A stretch of DNA of 64,000 bases from Pacificibacter marinus (lineage in GTDB: Bacteria; Pseudomonadota; Alphaproteobacteria; Rhodobacterales; Rhodobacteraceae): contig NZ_JAHKPU010000039.1 in NCBI RefSeq assembly GCF_018860505.1, positions 118,223 to 182,222 of the forward strand, in the 5' to 3' direction. The notes below the pieces were generated by a model. It had not been told where the DNA came from and searched no databases. It was given only the letters and a program-made list of their open reading frames with translations. A program made the position numbers and the translations under genes. Shown piece after piece: positions 1 to 8,357 of the stretch. How positions within the stretch are numbered: position 1 is the first letter of the stretch; the number at the start of each line of letters is the position of its first letter.

Positions 1-96
1 CTTGGTTTTTGTTCCCAGTTCGACGGCTTCTGGGCCATTCGCACCCATTTGAAGTAGCGTCGCGTCGGGCAATTTATCACCGATTGAGATTGTCAT
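1..96 (-). CDS. Peroxiredoxin, N-terminal fragment (cut by window edge)
   Basis: Only the first 32 codons lie in the window; the gene continues beyond base 1. The start reads MTISIGDKLPDATLLQMG, which matches the opening of Prx5/glutaredoxin-type peroxiredoxins (AhpC/TSA superfamily). These are thiol peroxidases that reduce H2O2 and organic peroxides in the cytosol. The catalytic cysteine would lie outside the window, so the call rests on the N-terminus alone. AGAGGA lies five bases before the ATG and supports the start. It is divergent from the flavoprotein gene at 174, with about 77 bp between the starts, so the two may share a promoter region; a redox partnership is only a guess. Confidence 0.75.
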   Translation of the reverse strand, partial: MTISIGDKLPDATLLQMGANGPEAVELGTKTK

Positions 97-173
97 GACA
101 TGTCCTCTATGCGTTTTCATTTCTCATCTAAAGATATAAGGTTCCCACAACATTAGGCCAGAAGAGAAATCAC

Positions 174-1391
174 ATGTCCCATTACATTGTTGTCGGCGCA
201 GGCCAAGCTGGCCAATCCATCGTGACCACGTTGCGGGGGCAGGGGTTCGAAGGCCAAATCACTCTGATCGGCGATGAGGCGGCCATTCCCTATCAACGCC
301 CGCCTTTGTCTAAGGCGTATTTGCTTGGCGAGATGGCGCTTGATCGACTGTATTTACGTCCCGAATCTTACTACGCCGATGAGAACATCACGCTGCGCAG
401 ATCAACGCGGGTGACTGATATTGATGCTGCGATGAAAACGATCACAGTTACCAAAAATAGCGTGAGTGAAACGCTGAGCTATGACGCTTTGGCTTTAACG
501 ACAGGGTCTGCGCCGCGTCACTTGCCAGCCAAAATTGGCGGTGATTTGGACGGCGTTTATACCATGCGCAGCTTGGCAGATGCTGACGCGATTGCACCTG
601 AGTTTGTCACAGGAGCATCCGTGTTGATTGTTGGTGGGGGATATATCGGTTTGGAAGCCGCAGCAGTGGCGGCTAAGAAAGGCCTCAACGTAACTTTGGT
701 GGAAATGTCCGAGCGCATTTTGCAACGTGTTGCCTCCAAAGAGACCTCTGATTATTTCCGCGCACTGCACGAAAACCATGGGGTACGCATTCTTGAGGGC
801 GTTGGTCTCAACCGCTTGACGGGCACGGGGCGTGTCGCCGGCGCAGAATTGTCAGATGGCAGCGTCTTAGATGTTGATTTTGTCATCGTTGGCGTCGGCA
901 TCATTCCGGGCACGCAGTTGGCTGAGGCGGCAGGTGTCACGGTCGACAATGGTATAAAAACCGATCTGTTTGCGCGCACTTCTGATCCCTCGATTTATGC
1001 GGCGGGCGACTGTGCCTCCTATCCGCAAAATGGCGTGCAGGTGCGTTTAGAAAACGTGGGCAACGCCATCGATCAAGGGGCTATTGCTGCCAAAAATATG
1101 CTTGGTCAGAACATCGAATATACACCGAAACCTTGGTTTTGGTCAGACCAATATGATGTAAAATTGCAAATCGCGGGTCTGTCAGTTGGGCATGACCAAG
1201 TTGTCCTGCGTGATGGTGGTGCTATGCGGTCGCATTGGTACTATAAAAACGGGGCTTTGATCGCGATTGACGCAATGAATGATCCGCGCGGCTATATGGT
1301 CGCCAAACGTTTGATCGAGAGCGGCAAGTCTGCCGACCCAAGTGTCGTTGCAGATCCTGCCTCTGATCTTAAAGCGCTACTCAAAGCCTAA
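174..1391 (+). CDS. FAD-dependent ferredoxin/rubredoxin reductase-type oxidoreductase
   Basis: 405 residues, normal length for the family. The FAD-binding GAGQAG motif lies at residues 8-13, followed by YQRPPLSKAYL. A second dinucleotide fold with VGGGYIGLEAA near residue 155 should bind NAD(P)H, and the FAD-contacting AAGDCASYP lies near 280. The C-terminal reductase domain begins about PWFWSDQYDVKLQIAG. Family members pass electrons from NAD(P)H to a [2Fe-2S] ferredoxin or rubredoxin, often for a P450 or dioxygenase; no such partner is adjacent, so the acceptor is unknown. The stop codon overlaps the rsmD start by one base (TAATG), suggesting co-transcription with rsmD and the HAD gene. Confidence 0.88.
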   Translation: MSHYIVVGAGQAGQSIVTTLRGQGFEGQITLIGDEAAIPYQRPPLSKAYLLGEMALDRLYLRPESYYADENITLRRSTRVTDIDAAMKTITVTKNSVSETLSYDALALTTGSAPRHLPAKIGGDLDGVYTMRSLADADAIAPEFVTGASVLIVGGGYIGLEAAAVAAKKGLNVTLVEMSERILQRVASKETSDYFRALHENHGVRILEGVGLNRLTGTGRVAGAELSDGSVLDVDFVIVGVGIIPGTQLAEAAGVTVDNGIKTDLFARTSDPSIYAAGDCASYPQNGVQVRLENVGNAIDQGAIAAKNMLGQNIEYTPKPWFWSDQYDVKLQIAGLSVGHDQVVLRDGGAMRSHWYYKNGALIAIDAMNDPRGYMVAKRLIESGKSADPSVVADPASDLKALLKA

Positions 1392-1951
1392 TGCGGATCG
1401 TTGCTGGAACATATCGAGGGCTTGCTTTGGCTGCTTTGGGGAAAGGCGATGCGGGGGCGCACCTGCGGCCCACAACTGACCGTGTGCGTGAAAGCCTGTT
1501 TAATGTCTTGGCGGGCGGTAAATTTGGTGATGCTTTGACCGATGCGCGCACGCTTGATTTGTTCGCAGGCACCGGCGCGCTTGGCCTTGAAGCGCTGTCG
1601 CGAGACGGTGAATGTGTCACCTTTGTCGATGATGGACGCAAAGCGCAAAGCCTGATCGAACAGAATATCGCGATTTGCAAAGCGGGACCGAAATGCAAAC
1701 TCATCCGTGCTGACGCCACGCGCTTACCACAAAATCCTGACGCGCCCTATGATCTGGTGTTTCTTGATCCGCCTTATGCGAAAACCATGGGCGAAAAAGC
1801 GATGGCCGCTGCGCTGGCAGGCAATTGGCTCACAGCGCGGGCCCTTGTGGTTTGGGAAGATTCCTCACCTATCATTGTCCCTGATGCGCTCATCTTGTTG
1901 GACACACGAAAATATGGTGACACCAAAATCAACTTTCTGGAGCCAAAATGA
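1391..1951 (+). CDS. rsmD: 16S rRNA (guanine(966)-N2)-methyltransferase RsmD
   Basis: 186 residues, typical for RsmD. It methylates G966 of 16S rRNA using S-adenosylmethionine during small-subunit assembly. Visible landmarks are the N-terminal MRIVAGTYRG, the RPTTDRVRESLFNVL block, the SAM-binding DLFAGTGALG at residues 56-65 and the catalytic DPPY at 126-129. The start overlaps the upstream stop by one base and its own end overlaps the next start as ATGA, so it sits in the middle of a translationally coupled three-gene run. Nothing unusual is seen. Confidence 0.94.
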   Translation: MRIVAGTYRGLALAALGKGDAGAHLRPTTDRVRESLFNVLAGGKFGDALTDARTLDLFAGTGALGLEALSRDGECVTFVDDGRKAQSLIEQNIAICKAGPKCKLIRADATRLPQNPDAPYDLVFLDPPYAKTMGEKAMAAALAGNWLTARALVVWEDSSPIIVPDALILLDTRKYGDTKINFLEPK

Positions 1952-2598
1952 AACAACCGAAATTGGTCATTTTTGACTGCGATGGCGTTCTTGTCGATAG
2001 CGAACCGCCTACATTGGCATTGCTTCGCGATGATCTGGAACTCTACGGTTTGACGCTGACAATGGCGCAGGTGGACGAAGATTACATGGGCGTAGCGATG
2101 GCAGATATCGCTAAAAAAGCACGCGTCAACGGGGCGGATTTGCCAGATGACTGGGTGGATGCAATCTATACCAAAATGTTTGAGCGGCTCAAACAAGGCG
2201 TGCCCTTGATCGCAGGAATTGAGCGTACCTTGGATGCTTTGGACGCCGCAGGTATTCCCTATGCCGTAGGGTCCAACGGGCCTATGGCGAAAATGGACAT
2301 CACGCTCGGCGCGCACCCTGCGTTGTTTGACCGCCTTAAGGGGCGGATTTTTTCTGCGCATGATTGCAAAGCGGGGAAACCTGACCCTGAGCTGTTTTTG
2401 AAAGCGGCCTCCTTTATGGGGGTAGCCCCCAAAGACTGTGTTGTGGTCGATGACAGCGTTGCTGGGGCCACGGCAGGTTTGCGCGCTGGGATGCGAACGC
2501 TTGGGTTTGACCCGAACGGCGATGGCGCGCATTTGATCGCCATCGGCGCAGAGCATTTGGCGCATATGGATGATCTGCCATCACTGCTTAACTTGTAA
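1948..2598 (+). CDS. HAD-superfamily phosphatase (phosphoglycolate phosphatase-like)
   Basis: 216 residues. HAD motif I is FDCDGVLVDSE, with nucleophile Asp10 and general acid Asp12. Motif II is the SNG after AVG, motif III the Lys of KAGKPDPELF, and motif IV VVVDDSVAG. The helical cap between residues 15 and 85 indicates a C1-type HAD such as Gph or a sugar-phosphate phosphatase. It probably dephosphorylates a small phosphorylated metabolite in the cytosol; the substrate cannot be read from sequence. The start overlaps the rsmD stop (ATGA). Confidence 0.88.
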   Translation: MKQPKLVIFDCDGVLVDSEPPTLALLRDDLELYGLTLTMAQVDEDYMGVAMADIAKKARVNGADLPDDWVDAIYTKMFERLKQGVPLIAGIERTLDALDAAGIPYAVGSNGPMAKMDITLGAHPALFDRLKGRIFSAHDCKAGKPDPELFLKAASFMGVAPKDCVVVDDSVAGATAGLRAGMRTLGFDPNGDGAHLIAIGAEHLAHMDDLPSLLNL

Positions 2599-2775
2599 TG
2601 TTCAAATGTGTTCCGATGTGGCTTTAAGGGGCATGGCTTTATCTGTCGCGCGACTGGAGCAATACGAAAAGTGACGTCTAGGTCAGTGGCAACCTGTCTA
2701 ATGCGACAACTGCCAATGTTGCTGCGAATCACATAAGAGTTACGTAAAGGAACCAGATGTACATTTGAGAAATAT

Positions 2776-3603
2776 ATGAAGCTCGCGCGCCTTACGAAAT
2801 ACCCAGTCAAAAGCATGACCGGTTACGATCTCGCAATGGCGACCGCAGGGCCGTTTGGAATAGATCAAGATCGCCGCTGGGCTGTTATTTATAACTCTGG
2901 CATTGCGGCCACGCGTCGTGAATTGCCAGCCTTGGCCAATCTGCATGCGGTCTGCACTGACTTTGGCATTAGCCTGTCTTTTGACGGCGAGCGCATTGAC
3001 GTCCCTTGGCCCAATAACGCTCCGACCAATGCTTCCGTGTTTTCAACAGAAATCAAAAACGTGCAAGATGCTGGGAATTACGCTTCCCACTTTCTGTCCT
3101 CTGCGCTCGAACGCGAAGTTCGTTTGGTTTATATGCCTGATGACAGTGTGCGTGCGGTATCTGCTGCCTACGCGAAGACGGCACATTTCACGGGGTTTTC
3201 TGACGGATTTCCGATCTTGGTCACGACGACACCGTCTTTGCTGGCGCTGAATGCTGAATTGGCGTCACCTGTCGAAATGCGCCGCTTTCGATCCAATGTT
3301 GTGATTGAAGGCGATTTTGAACCTTGGGCAGAAGATGAATGGCGTTTGATCCGCATTGGCTCGACAGTGCTGCGTATCGTTAAGCCATGCGAGCGCTGTA
3401 TTATGGTCACGCAAGATCCGGCCACTGGTATTCAAACAGATGTCTATGAGCCTTTGGCCACGCTACGGCGTCTGCATCGCGCCTCTAACGGCAAGATCAT
3501 TTTTGGACAGAACGCAGTGGTCGAGGTCGAAGGTACGATGAAGCTCGGTGATGAGGTCGTGGTGTTGGAGAGCGGGACCTCCAATCTGATATCGTCGGGA
3601 TGA
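2776..3603 (+). CDS. MOSC-domain protein, YcbX/mARC-like
   Basis: 275 residues. The N-terminal half, from MKLARLTKYPVKSM, is a MOSC_N beta-barrel domain. The C-terminal half is a MOSC domain with the block VKPCERCIMVTQDPATG near residue 200. In mARC/YcbX proteins a cysteine in this block ligates the molybdenum cofactor, so a Moco-dependent N-hydroxylated-compound reductase or a sulfur-carrier role is plausible. No [2Fe-2S] domain is fused and no redox partner is adjacent. The 177-bp gap upstream suggests its own promoter. The Shine-Dalgarno before the ATG is weak (TTGAGA). Confidence 0.85.
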   Translation: MKLARLTKYPVKSMTGYDLAMATAGPFGIDQDRRWAVIYNSGIAATRRELPALANLHAVCTDFGISLSFDGERIDVPWPNNAPTNASVFSTEIKNVQDAGNYASHFLSSALEREVRLVYMPDDSVRAVSAAYAKTAHFTGFSDGFPILVTTTPSLLALNAELASPVEMRRFRSNVVIEGDFEPWAEDEWRLIRIGSTVLRIVKPCERCIMVTQDPATGIQTDVYEPLATLRRLHRASNGKIIFGQNAVVEVEGTMKLGDEVVVLESGTSNLISSG

Positions 3604-3605
3604 CG

Positions 3606-3620
3606 TTAACGAAGCCTTAA
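3606..3620 (+). promoter_or_regulatory. Candidate CtrA full site (TTAA-N7-TTAA)
   Basis: The sequence TTAA, seven bases, TTAA occurs once here, 24-38 bp upstream of the lipoprotein ATG at 3644. This is the known spacing for the alphaproteobacterial cell-cycle regulator CtrA. The match is by sequence only, and such short AT-rich motifs arise by chance. Confidence 0.35.
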
Positions 3621-3643
3621 GCATATCGAGCGACAGTCTCATC

Positions 3644-3973
3644 ATGGGATTTGTTCATCGTATATTAAGTCCACTCTTCGTTCTCGCAGTCTTGGGTGGA
3701 TGTGCGTTGGACAGTCCCGCCTTGGGCTATGGCCGTGCTGGTGCGCAAGTGGTCGCGGTCGGTGGCAACACGTTTAAGGTCTACACAGAATTCAATGGCA
3801 ATCGAGTTGAGGCCCATCGGGTAAATGTGGTTTTCCCGCCGCCTTCGCGTTTGTTGATTTTTCAGCAAGCATATGAGGCGATTGTGCAGGCCACCTCTTG
3901 TGATGTGAAAAAGGGATCGCTTGTTGGCGATCACGCGCTGGTCAAAGCTATTACAATCTGCCCAACCGCTTAG
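3644..3973 (+). CDS. Small putative lipoprotein
   Basis: 109 residues. A short positively charged start and hydrophobic stretch (ILSPLFVLAVLGGC) end in a lipobox LGGC with Cys20, so the mature protein should be a diacylated lipoprotein exported by Sec. The mature part, about 90 residues, has no motif I recognise; two further cysteines occur near its end (TSCDVKK and ITICPTA). It looks like the small conserved lipoproteins of Rhodobacteraceae. Its 3' end overlaps the convergent cobN end by four bases. A CtrA-like site lies just upstream. Confidence 0.72.
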   Translation: MGFVHRILSPLFVLAVLGGCALDSPALGYGRAGAQVVAVGGNTFKVYTEFNGNRVEAHRVNVVFPPPSRLLIFQQAYEAIVQATSCDVKKGSLVGDHALVKAITICPTA

Positions 3974-6900
3974 ATAAGCGTTTCCAAAAGCCTGCGTGCT
4001 GAATTGGATCTTGGGCGCCATAACCCGCGATCCATCGCCTCAATCATCCGTTCGGCAATTTCTTTAAGCGCTGGCGCGTTATGTTCCGCAATAAAGTCAC
4101 GTGTGTCGTCGTTTTCAATAAATGCCGCATGGACCATATCAAAATGATGGTCCTTCACGGCATGGGTCGTGGCTGAAAAGGCAAACAAATAATCGACAGT
4201 TGCGGCAATCTCAAATGCACCTTTGTAACCATGCCGTTTGACACCATCGATCCATTTCGGGTTCACCACACGCGATCGCACAACACGCCCTATTTCCTCG
4301 TCCAAGGTACGAATGACTGGCCGTTCAGGGCGCGAATGGTCGTTGTGATAAATTGGGCGATCTTGGCCTTGCAAACGTGCCACAGCTGCCGCAGCCCCGC
4401 CCTCAAATTGGTAGTAATCATCACTGTCCAAAAGGTCGTGTTCGCGGTTGTCTTGGTTGTGTACAATGGCTTCGACTTGGCTCAAACGGGCCTCAAATCC
4501 AGTCCGATCTTTGACACCTTCGCGCCCTGCGCCATAGGCGTAGCCGCCCCATTCCAAGTAGGCATCGCCAAGATCATCACGCCCGTCCCAAAGGCGCTCG
4601 TCGATCATAGCTTGCAGTCCCGCGCCATACGCCCCAGGTTTTGCCCCGAAGACACGCGCGGTGCTTTCGCCATCACGCGCCCGTGCGGCAGCAGGGTTTT
4701 GGTCGACGCTTTCATCAAGGTCTTGCACCGCCCGCGCTGCACTATCGACCAATGCGATCAGCTGCGGAAAGGCGTCACGGAAAAATCCTGACACACGTAG
4801 GGTTACATCGACACGAGGTCGGCCCAAAACGCCCGCTGGCAAGATCTCAAATCCAGTCACGCGACGCGACATCGAATCCCATTTCGGTTTGACGCCCATC
4901 AAGGCCAAAGCCTGCGCAATGTCGTCGCCGCCAGTGCGCATATTCGCAGTGCCCCAAGCGGTCACCAACATCGCGCGCGGCCAATCGCCGTGATCTTGCA
5001 GATGACGCTCAATCAACATATTCGCGGATTTCCAGCCCAGTTTCCATGCTGTTTGGGTCGGTACAGCGCGGGCATCGACTGAAAAAAAGTTCCGCCCTGT
5101 TGGCAATACATCCAACCGTCCACGGGTCGGTGCGCCGCTTGGTCCGGGGTGTACAAAACGCCCTTCAAGGCCTGTCAAAAGCCCATCAATTTCTGCAGGA
5201 CCGCAAGACGTCACAATGGGCAAAACGCTGCCTCGTACGTGATCCAGAACCAATTGTGAAGCAGGCCCAAAGGCGTTCAAACCTGTATCCAAAAGATGCG
5301 CAGCATATAGCTCAAGACGCTCAACTGTATCGCCAGTGCTGCGCCACATATCCGTGTCTAATCTTGCCAAAACATCTGGTTTAGACCCTGTCCAAGGGGC
5401 TGCCATATCACAATCCAAAGGATCACAATCAAAGCCGAAATCAGCGGCTATAGCGCGCACAAAAGACGCATCGTGACCTTTGCCATCCCCGCGCGGTACG
5501 CGGACCAATGCCAATGCTAAATCGCGCGCAAGGCGTCCCTCAGGCGCGTGACCAAAAATATGCAGACCATCGCGAATTTGCGCTTCTTTCAACTCGCACA
5601 GGTAGGCATCAAGCTTGGCCAGATCACTGTCTTCATCGCCGGTCATGCCAACATCACGGTCTAACCCTGTCACGGATGACATCGACAAAATCTCTTTGCG
5701 CAGCTCACCAATGCGGCGTGGATCAACCCCTGCGGCTTCAAAATATTCATCCACTAACGCTTCCAAGTCGCGCAGCGGACCATAGGTTTCGGCGCGTGTT
5801 AGCGGTGGCGTTAGGTGGTCAATAATAACAGCCTGTGCGCGCCGTTTGGCCTGAGTGCCTTCACCTGGATCATTGACGATAAATGGATAAAGGTGCGGCA
5901 TCGGGCCCATGACGGCTTCGGGCATACAAACTTCGGACAATGACGTGGCTTTGCCGGGCAACCATTCAAGATTGCCGTGTTTGCCCATATGCACCAAAGC
6001 CTGTGCACCAAAGGCATGGCGTAGGTAGAAATAGAACGCGAGGTAGTTGTGTGGCGGCACCAAGTCCGGTGCGTGATAGGTCTCGGTCGGATCGATGTTA
6101 TAGCCCCGTGCGGGCTGAATACCGACGACTGCGTTGCCATAGGTCAAGATGGATAACGCGAAGGCGCCGTCAGCGAAAAACGGATCGGTTTCCGGCGCAC
6201 CCCAACGGGCCTCGATTTGATCACGTACGGGTTGCGGCAGGGCGTGATAGGCGCTTAGGTAATCTGTAAGCGCGAGCCTTTCGCCGCCTGTGCGCTGCGC
6301 GCGCTCGGTCAACCAATTCGTCGGTCCCGCAAGAATGCTTTGCATCAAAGTATCGCTGTTCTCGGGGATATTTTCGACATCGTATCCTGCCTGTTTAAGG
6401 GCATTCAAAGTGCCAACGGTGGCCGCTGGCGTATCAAGGCCCACGCCGTTTGCAAGACGTCCATCTTTGTTCGGGTAGTTGGCCAGAATCAAAGCAACTT
6501 TGCGGTTGTTCGCTGTGGTGTGACGCAACGCAGACCAGTTGGCCGTTAAATCCGCGACAAAATCGATACGGTTTGCATTGGCTTTGTACGTTGCAATCGG
6601 GCACTGCGTGGCCTCATCAAAATACGCTTCGCCTTTGAATGACACAGCACGGGTCAACACGCGCCCATCCACTTCGGGCAAGGCCACATTCATAGCTATA
6701 TCGCGGGCTGACAAACCTGTCGTCCCTTCGCTCCATAACTGCTCTGAAGACGAAGATAGAACCACCTGAAACACAGGTGCGCCATTGGCGAACTCTGTGG
6801 CCAGCGGATTGACAGCGCCTGTGCCTTCGGGCGTGCCAACGGCGAATGACGTACAGTTCAAAATTACGCTAGGGGCGGCGTCAGTGAAAAGGGTTTCGAG

Positions 6901-7644
6901 TGTCGCCACGGAAATCGGGTCTTTGAGAGACGCCACAAAGACAGGCAGTGGATTGAGGCCGCGCGACGACAGGGTCTTGACCATGCCATCGATAGGAGCA
7001 AGGCCCGCACCTTGGACCAGTGCGCGATAAAACACGATTGGTACGACGGGTGCGTCAGGCGTCCAATCGGCTTTGATTTTCTCTAAGGTGGTCAAGCCTT
7101 GGGCGGGCCAATACAGACCGGCGCGCAACAACGGCTTGGCAGGTTCTGGCAGGGCGCCGCCCTCTAAAAGGGCCTGAGCATAGCGCAAAAAATTACGGGC
7201 ATTGTCCGCGCCGCCTTCAGTCAAATAGGACCAAAGAGCATGATAATGCTCTGACGGAATGGTAGATAAAGCCGCGAGTTCCGCATCGGGTTTGTCATCA
7301 CCGGGCAGGGCAATAAACGTCACGCCTGCCTCATGCAATCGCGCGGCATATTGTTCGACGCCATATTTCCAATAGCCCGTGCCGCCCAAAACCCGCGCAA
7401 TGACCATACGTGATTTTGTGGCGCAGTCATCAAGATGCAAATCCACCGACATCGGGTGACGCAAATGCATCATCGAGGCCAACCGCAGGCTGGGCCCATC
7501 AGGCAAATGACTGTGCGCCAAGGATAACATCGCCAGTTCCGTATCTGCCGCAGAAATCACCACCAAATCGGCGGGAGTTTGGCTGAGATCGACAGCTTCA
7601 GTGCCGTCATCTACGGAACCGGCAGTGGCAGCAAGAAGGTGCAT
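3970..7644 (-). CDS. cobN: Cobaltochelatase subunit CobN
   Basis: 1224 residues, close to the usual length of about 1250. CobN is the large subunit of the ATP-dependent CobNST complex, which inserts Co2+ into hydrogenobyrinic acid a,c-diamide in the late-cobalt (aerobic) pathway. Family landmarks include NYPNKDGRLANGVGLDTPA near residue 390, AFYFYLRHAFGAQALVHMGKH near 540 with HGNLEWLPGK following, and WGTANMRTGGDDIAQAL near 900. A GGACG ribosome site precedes the ATG. CobS and CobT are not in the window. Upstream lies a plus-strand 54-codon gene, so the cobN promoter must lie in that short interval unless it is read through from cobW. The 3' end overlaps the lipoprotein gene by four bases. 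Confidence 0.96.
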   Translation of the reverse strand: MHLLAATAGSVDDGTEAVDLSQTPADLVVISAADTELAMLSLAHSHLPDGPSLRLASMMHLRHPMSVDLHLDDCATKSRMVIARVLGGTGYWKYGVEQYAARLHEAGVTFIALPGDDKPDAELAALSTIPSEHYHALWSYLTEGGADNARNFLRYAQALLEGGALPEPAKPLLRAGLYWPAQGLTTLEKIKADWTPDAPVVPIVFYRALVQGAGLAPIDGMVKTLSSRGLNPLPVFVASLKDPISVATLETLFTDAAPSVILNCTSFAVGTPEGTGAVNPLATEFANGAPVFQVVLSSSSEQLWSEGTTGLSARDIAMNVALPEVDGRVLTRAVSFKGEAYFDEATQCPIATYKANANRIDFVADLTANWSALRHTTANNRKVALILANYPNKDGRLANGVGLDTPAATVGTLNALKQAGYDVENIPENSDTLMQSILAGPTNWLTERAQRTGGERLALTDYLSAYHALPQPVRDQIEARWGAPETDPFFADGAFALSILTYGNAVVGIQPARGYNIDPTETYHAPDLVPPHNYLAFYFYLRHAFGAQALVHMGKHGNLEWLPGKATSLSEVCMPEAVMGPMPHLYPFIVNDPGEGTQAKRRAQAVIIDHLTPPLTRAETYGPLRDLEALVDEYFEAAGVDPRRIGELRKEILSMSSVTGLDRDVGMTGDEDSDLAKLDAYLCELKEAQIRDGLHIFGHAPEGRLARDLALALVRVPRGDGKGHDASFVRAIAADFGFDCDPLDCDMAAPWTGSKPDVLARLDTDMWRSTGDTVERLELYAAHLLDTGLNAFGPASQLVLDHVRGSVLPIVTSCGPAEIDGLLTGLEGRFVHPGPSGAPTRGRLDVLPTGRNFFSVDARAVPTQTAWKLGWKSANMLIERHLQDHGDWPRAMLVTAWGTANMRTGGDDIAQALALMGVKPKWDSMSRRVTGFEILPAGVLGRPRVDVTLRVSGFFRDAFPQLIALVDSAARAVQDLDESVDQNPAAARARDGESTARVFGAKPGAYGAGLQAMIDERLWDGRDDLGDAYLEWGGYAYGAGREGVKDRTGFEARLSQVEAIVHNQDNREHDLLDSDDYYQFEGGAAAAVARLQGQDRPIYHNDHSRPERPVIRTLDEEIGRVVRSRVVNPKWIDGVKRHGYKGAFEIAATVDYLFAFSATTHAVKDHHFDMVHAAFIENDDTRDFIAEHNAPALKEIAERMIEAMDRGLWRPRSNSARRLLETLI

Positions 7645-7722
7645 GGGCGACGTCCTTTGTCGTATTCTCTTGTTTCATGTCGCGCTTTGCGGCATCAGCG
7701 GGCAAACCAAAGAGGTATTCCC

Positions 7723-7887
7723 ATGGATTATGGTAAATCAGGTGCGCCTAAAATTGGCAAAAACGCACCCAAACACAATGAACACAACGCCAAAGGGACG
7801 CCTAAAAACCCTTTCAGTGTCAAAGACACCAAGGCCGAATTATTGGCCAGAATGAAAGCGGCGGCTGAGGCTAAAAAAGTCAAATGA
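7723..7887 (+). CDS. Small Lys/Asn-rich conserved hypothetical protein
   Basis: 54 residues beginning MDYGKSGAPKIGKNAPKHNE, very basic (many Lys) with an amphipathic C-terminal helix (AELLARMKAAAEAKKVK). The ATG is preceded by AGAGG at a good distance. A longer reading frame from 7579 would run antisense through the start of cobN and has no ribosome site, so I reject it. No function is recognised; the composition suggests a soluble, possibly nucleic-acid-associated protein. It sits between cobN (transcribed away) and the GNAT gene (convergent, one base between the ends). Confidence 0.6.
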   Translation: MDYGKSGAPKIGKNAPKHNEHNAKGTPKNPFSVKDTKAELLARMKAAAEAKKVK

Positions 7888-7888
7888 C

Positions 7889-8347
7889 TTAGCTGAGCGT
7901 CTTTTGCATAAAGACGCTCACGCCGTTGTCTTCATAATCGCCAAACGCCCCTGAGCGTTCGAATCCAAAGCGTTCGTATAGGCGTACGGCGGCAGCCAAT
8001 TCATCACCCGTTTCAAGCTTGAGAGATGTCAGGCCTTCGGCTTTTGCCATGTCTTCAATCGCACGCATGATGGCGGCGGCGATGCCTTTGCCTCGACCTG
8101 CGGCTGCGGTGAACATAGATTTCACTTCACCGTATTTGTCGCCTGCGTGAATTTTAAATGCGCCGACCCCCAAAACCACGTCCCCTTCGCGCGCTGTGAA
8201 AAAGCGCACGTCCTCGGCTGCTAAGGCATCCGTGGGCAGGGCGTGATTGTGTTCTTCATCATAGATTTCGGCTTGCAAGGCTTGCGCCTCAGCCAAAAGG
8301 GCTGAGGGCTGGGGATCAAGCGGATTGCCAAGTTCGACAATGATCAT
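7889..8347 (-). CDS. GNAT-family N-acetyltransferase
   Basis: 152 residues with the start at MIIVELGNPLD. An AGAGGT site lies just upstream; a 21-residue longer form would run back into cobW and is less likely. The acetyl-CoA loop is visible as AAGRGKGIAAAIMRAIEDMAKAEG around residues 85-108, followed by LKLETG and YERFGFERSGAFGDY, typical of GNAT proteins close to the PA4866/phosphinothricin branch. The acceptor is unknown. It starts 10 bp after the cobW stop and is probably in the same transcript, which would put it under the upstream cobalamin riboswitch. Confidence 0.85.
   Translation of the reverse strand: MIIVELGNPLDPQPSALLAEAQALQAEIYDEEHNHALPTDALAAEDVRFFTAREGDVVLGVGAFKIHAGDKYGEVKSMFTAAAGRGKGIAAAIMRAIEDMAKAEGLTSLKLETGDELAAAVRLYERFGFERSGAFGDYEDNGVSVFMQKTLS
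7895..7919. terminator. 10-bp hairpin at the convergent ends of the small gene and GNAT
   Basis: A perfect inverted repeat GAGCGTCTTT / AAAGACGCTC with a five-base loop lies 8 bp past the small gene's stop and within the last codons of the GNAT gene. There is no clear T-run, so it may be a Rho-assisted or weak terminator rather than a classic intrinsic one. Confidence 0.4.
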
Positions 8348-8357
8348 AAGAGTACCT

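Noticed and set aside
1774..2565. Minus-strand 263-codon frame
   Set aside because: Runs antisense through rsmD and the HAD gene, both of which have intact family motifs.
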